From contig JAEWWQ010000130.1 in NCBI GenBank assembly GCA_023458855.1, positions 1-5,677 on the forward strand: DNA of 5,677 bases, given 5' to 3'. Source of the DNA: Bacillota bacterium. GTDB lineage: Bacteria; Bacillota; Clostridia; Lachnospirales; Lachnospiraceae. This document shows positions 5,548 through 5,677 of the stretch, one piece after another. The notes beneath the pieces were generated by a model, which was not told where the DNA came from, ran no database searches, and was given only the letters and a program-made list of their open reading frames with translations. The position numbers were made by a program, and so were the translations under genes. Each line of letters starts with the position of its first letter. Position 1 is the stretch's first letter.

Positions 5548-5677
5548 TCAATTTTCCTCCTACATTCTTTACAATACCCGTATAGCTTCACTTCATGATC
5601 AACAACCAAAAAGCCTGTGGTATTTGCAATTTTACCTTCTAATTCTTCCAGCAAATCATCTTGGAAAGATAAAATTC
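5544..5677 (-). CDS. Fur-family metalloregulator, C-terminal end (partial)
   Basis: Only the last 43 codons lie in the window, ending TGA at 5546-5544. The residues read ILSFQDDLLEELEGKIANTT, then GFLVVDHEVKLYGYCKECRR and KID. The combination of an amphipathic helix before a TGF turn, VDHEVKLYGYC, and a CxxC close to the C-terminus is typical of the dimerisation domain of Fur/PerR/Zur proteins. The CxxC is half of the structural zinc site, and the histidine after Asp aligns with a conserved metal-ligand region. The DNA-binding half is outside the window, so iron, peroxide or zinc specificity cannot be told. It overlaps the rnj start by 4 bases (TTGA), so rnj translation is probably coupled to it and both share a promoter upstream of the window. 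Confidence 0.82.
   Translation of the reverse strand, partial: ILSFQDDLLEELEGKIANTTGFLVVDHEVKLYGYCKECRRKID
5556..5561 (-). promoter_or_regulatory. Ribosome binding site of rnj
   Basis: Perfect AGGAGG on the minus strand, inside the end of the Fur-family gene (its two Arg codons), 8 bases before TTG 5547. This supports the rare TTG start of RNase J. Confidence 0.8.

Noticed and set aside
1..5677. Mobile element, CRISPR array, tRNA or rRNA gene
   Set aside because: No transposase, terminal repeats, regularly spaced repeats or cloverleaf/rRNA sequence was seen on either strand.

Overview
All recognisable genes lie on the minus strand, so the window reads right to left. It looks like a chromosomal segment of a low-GC Gram-positive of the class Clostridia, most likely a Lachnospiraceae-type gut anaerobe. 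The reasons are A+T-rich spacers, strong AGGAGG-type ribosome binding sites, GTG and TTG starts, RNase J and YlbF-family genes, and a type III glutamine synthetase. The taxonomic call is inference from gene content, not from a database comparison.

Layout in transcription order: (1) 3' end of a Fur-family metalloregulator (5677-5544); (2) RNase J, rnj (5547-3874), starting at a TTG that overlaps the fur stop by 4 bases; (3) a small YlbF-family protein (3847-3500); (4) a membrane-anchored MltG/YceG-like protein with no catalytic domain (3477-3082); (5) a TrmR-like SAM methyltransferase (3085-2444), overlapping gene 4 by ATGA; (6) a TrhP-like 'U32 peptidase' family protein (2384-1110); (7) a leader of 294 bases with two candidate promoters and an intrinsic terminator or attenuator; (8) the first 271 codons of type III glutamine synthetase, glnN (815-1), cut by the window edge.

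Genes 1-6 are tightly packed (overlaps of 4, gaps of about 22-59 bases) with no terminator between them, so they probably form one transcription unit. It combines mRNA decay (RNase J, YlbF) with wobble-uridine modification of tRNA: TrhP makes 5-hydroxyuridine at position 34 and TrmR methylates it to 5-methoxyuridine. The order mltG-like, trmR, trhP matches yrrL-yrrM-yrrN/yrrO of Bacillus subtilis, which supports assigning genes 5 and 6 to tRNA modification rather than to catechol methylation or proteolysis. glnN appears to have its own promoters.

The content is mostly housekeeping and I see no convincing new defence, mobile or biosynthetic system. The points most worth a second look are the glnN leader, where a terminator hairpin overlaps a competing hairpin, the catalytic-domain-less MltG homologue, and the placement of a YlbF-family gene directly behind RNase J.
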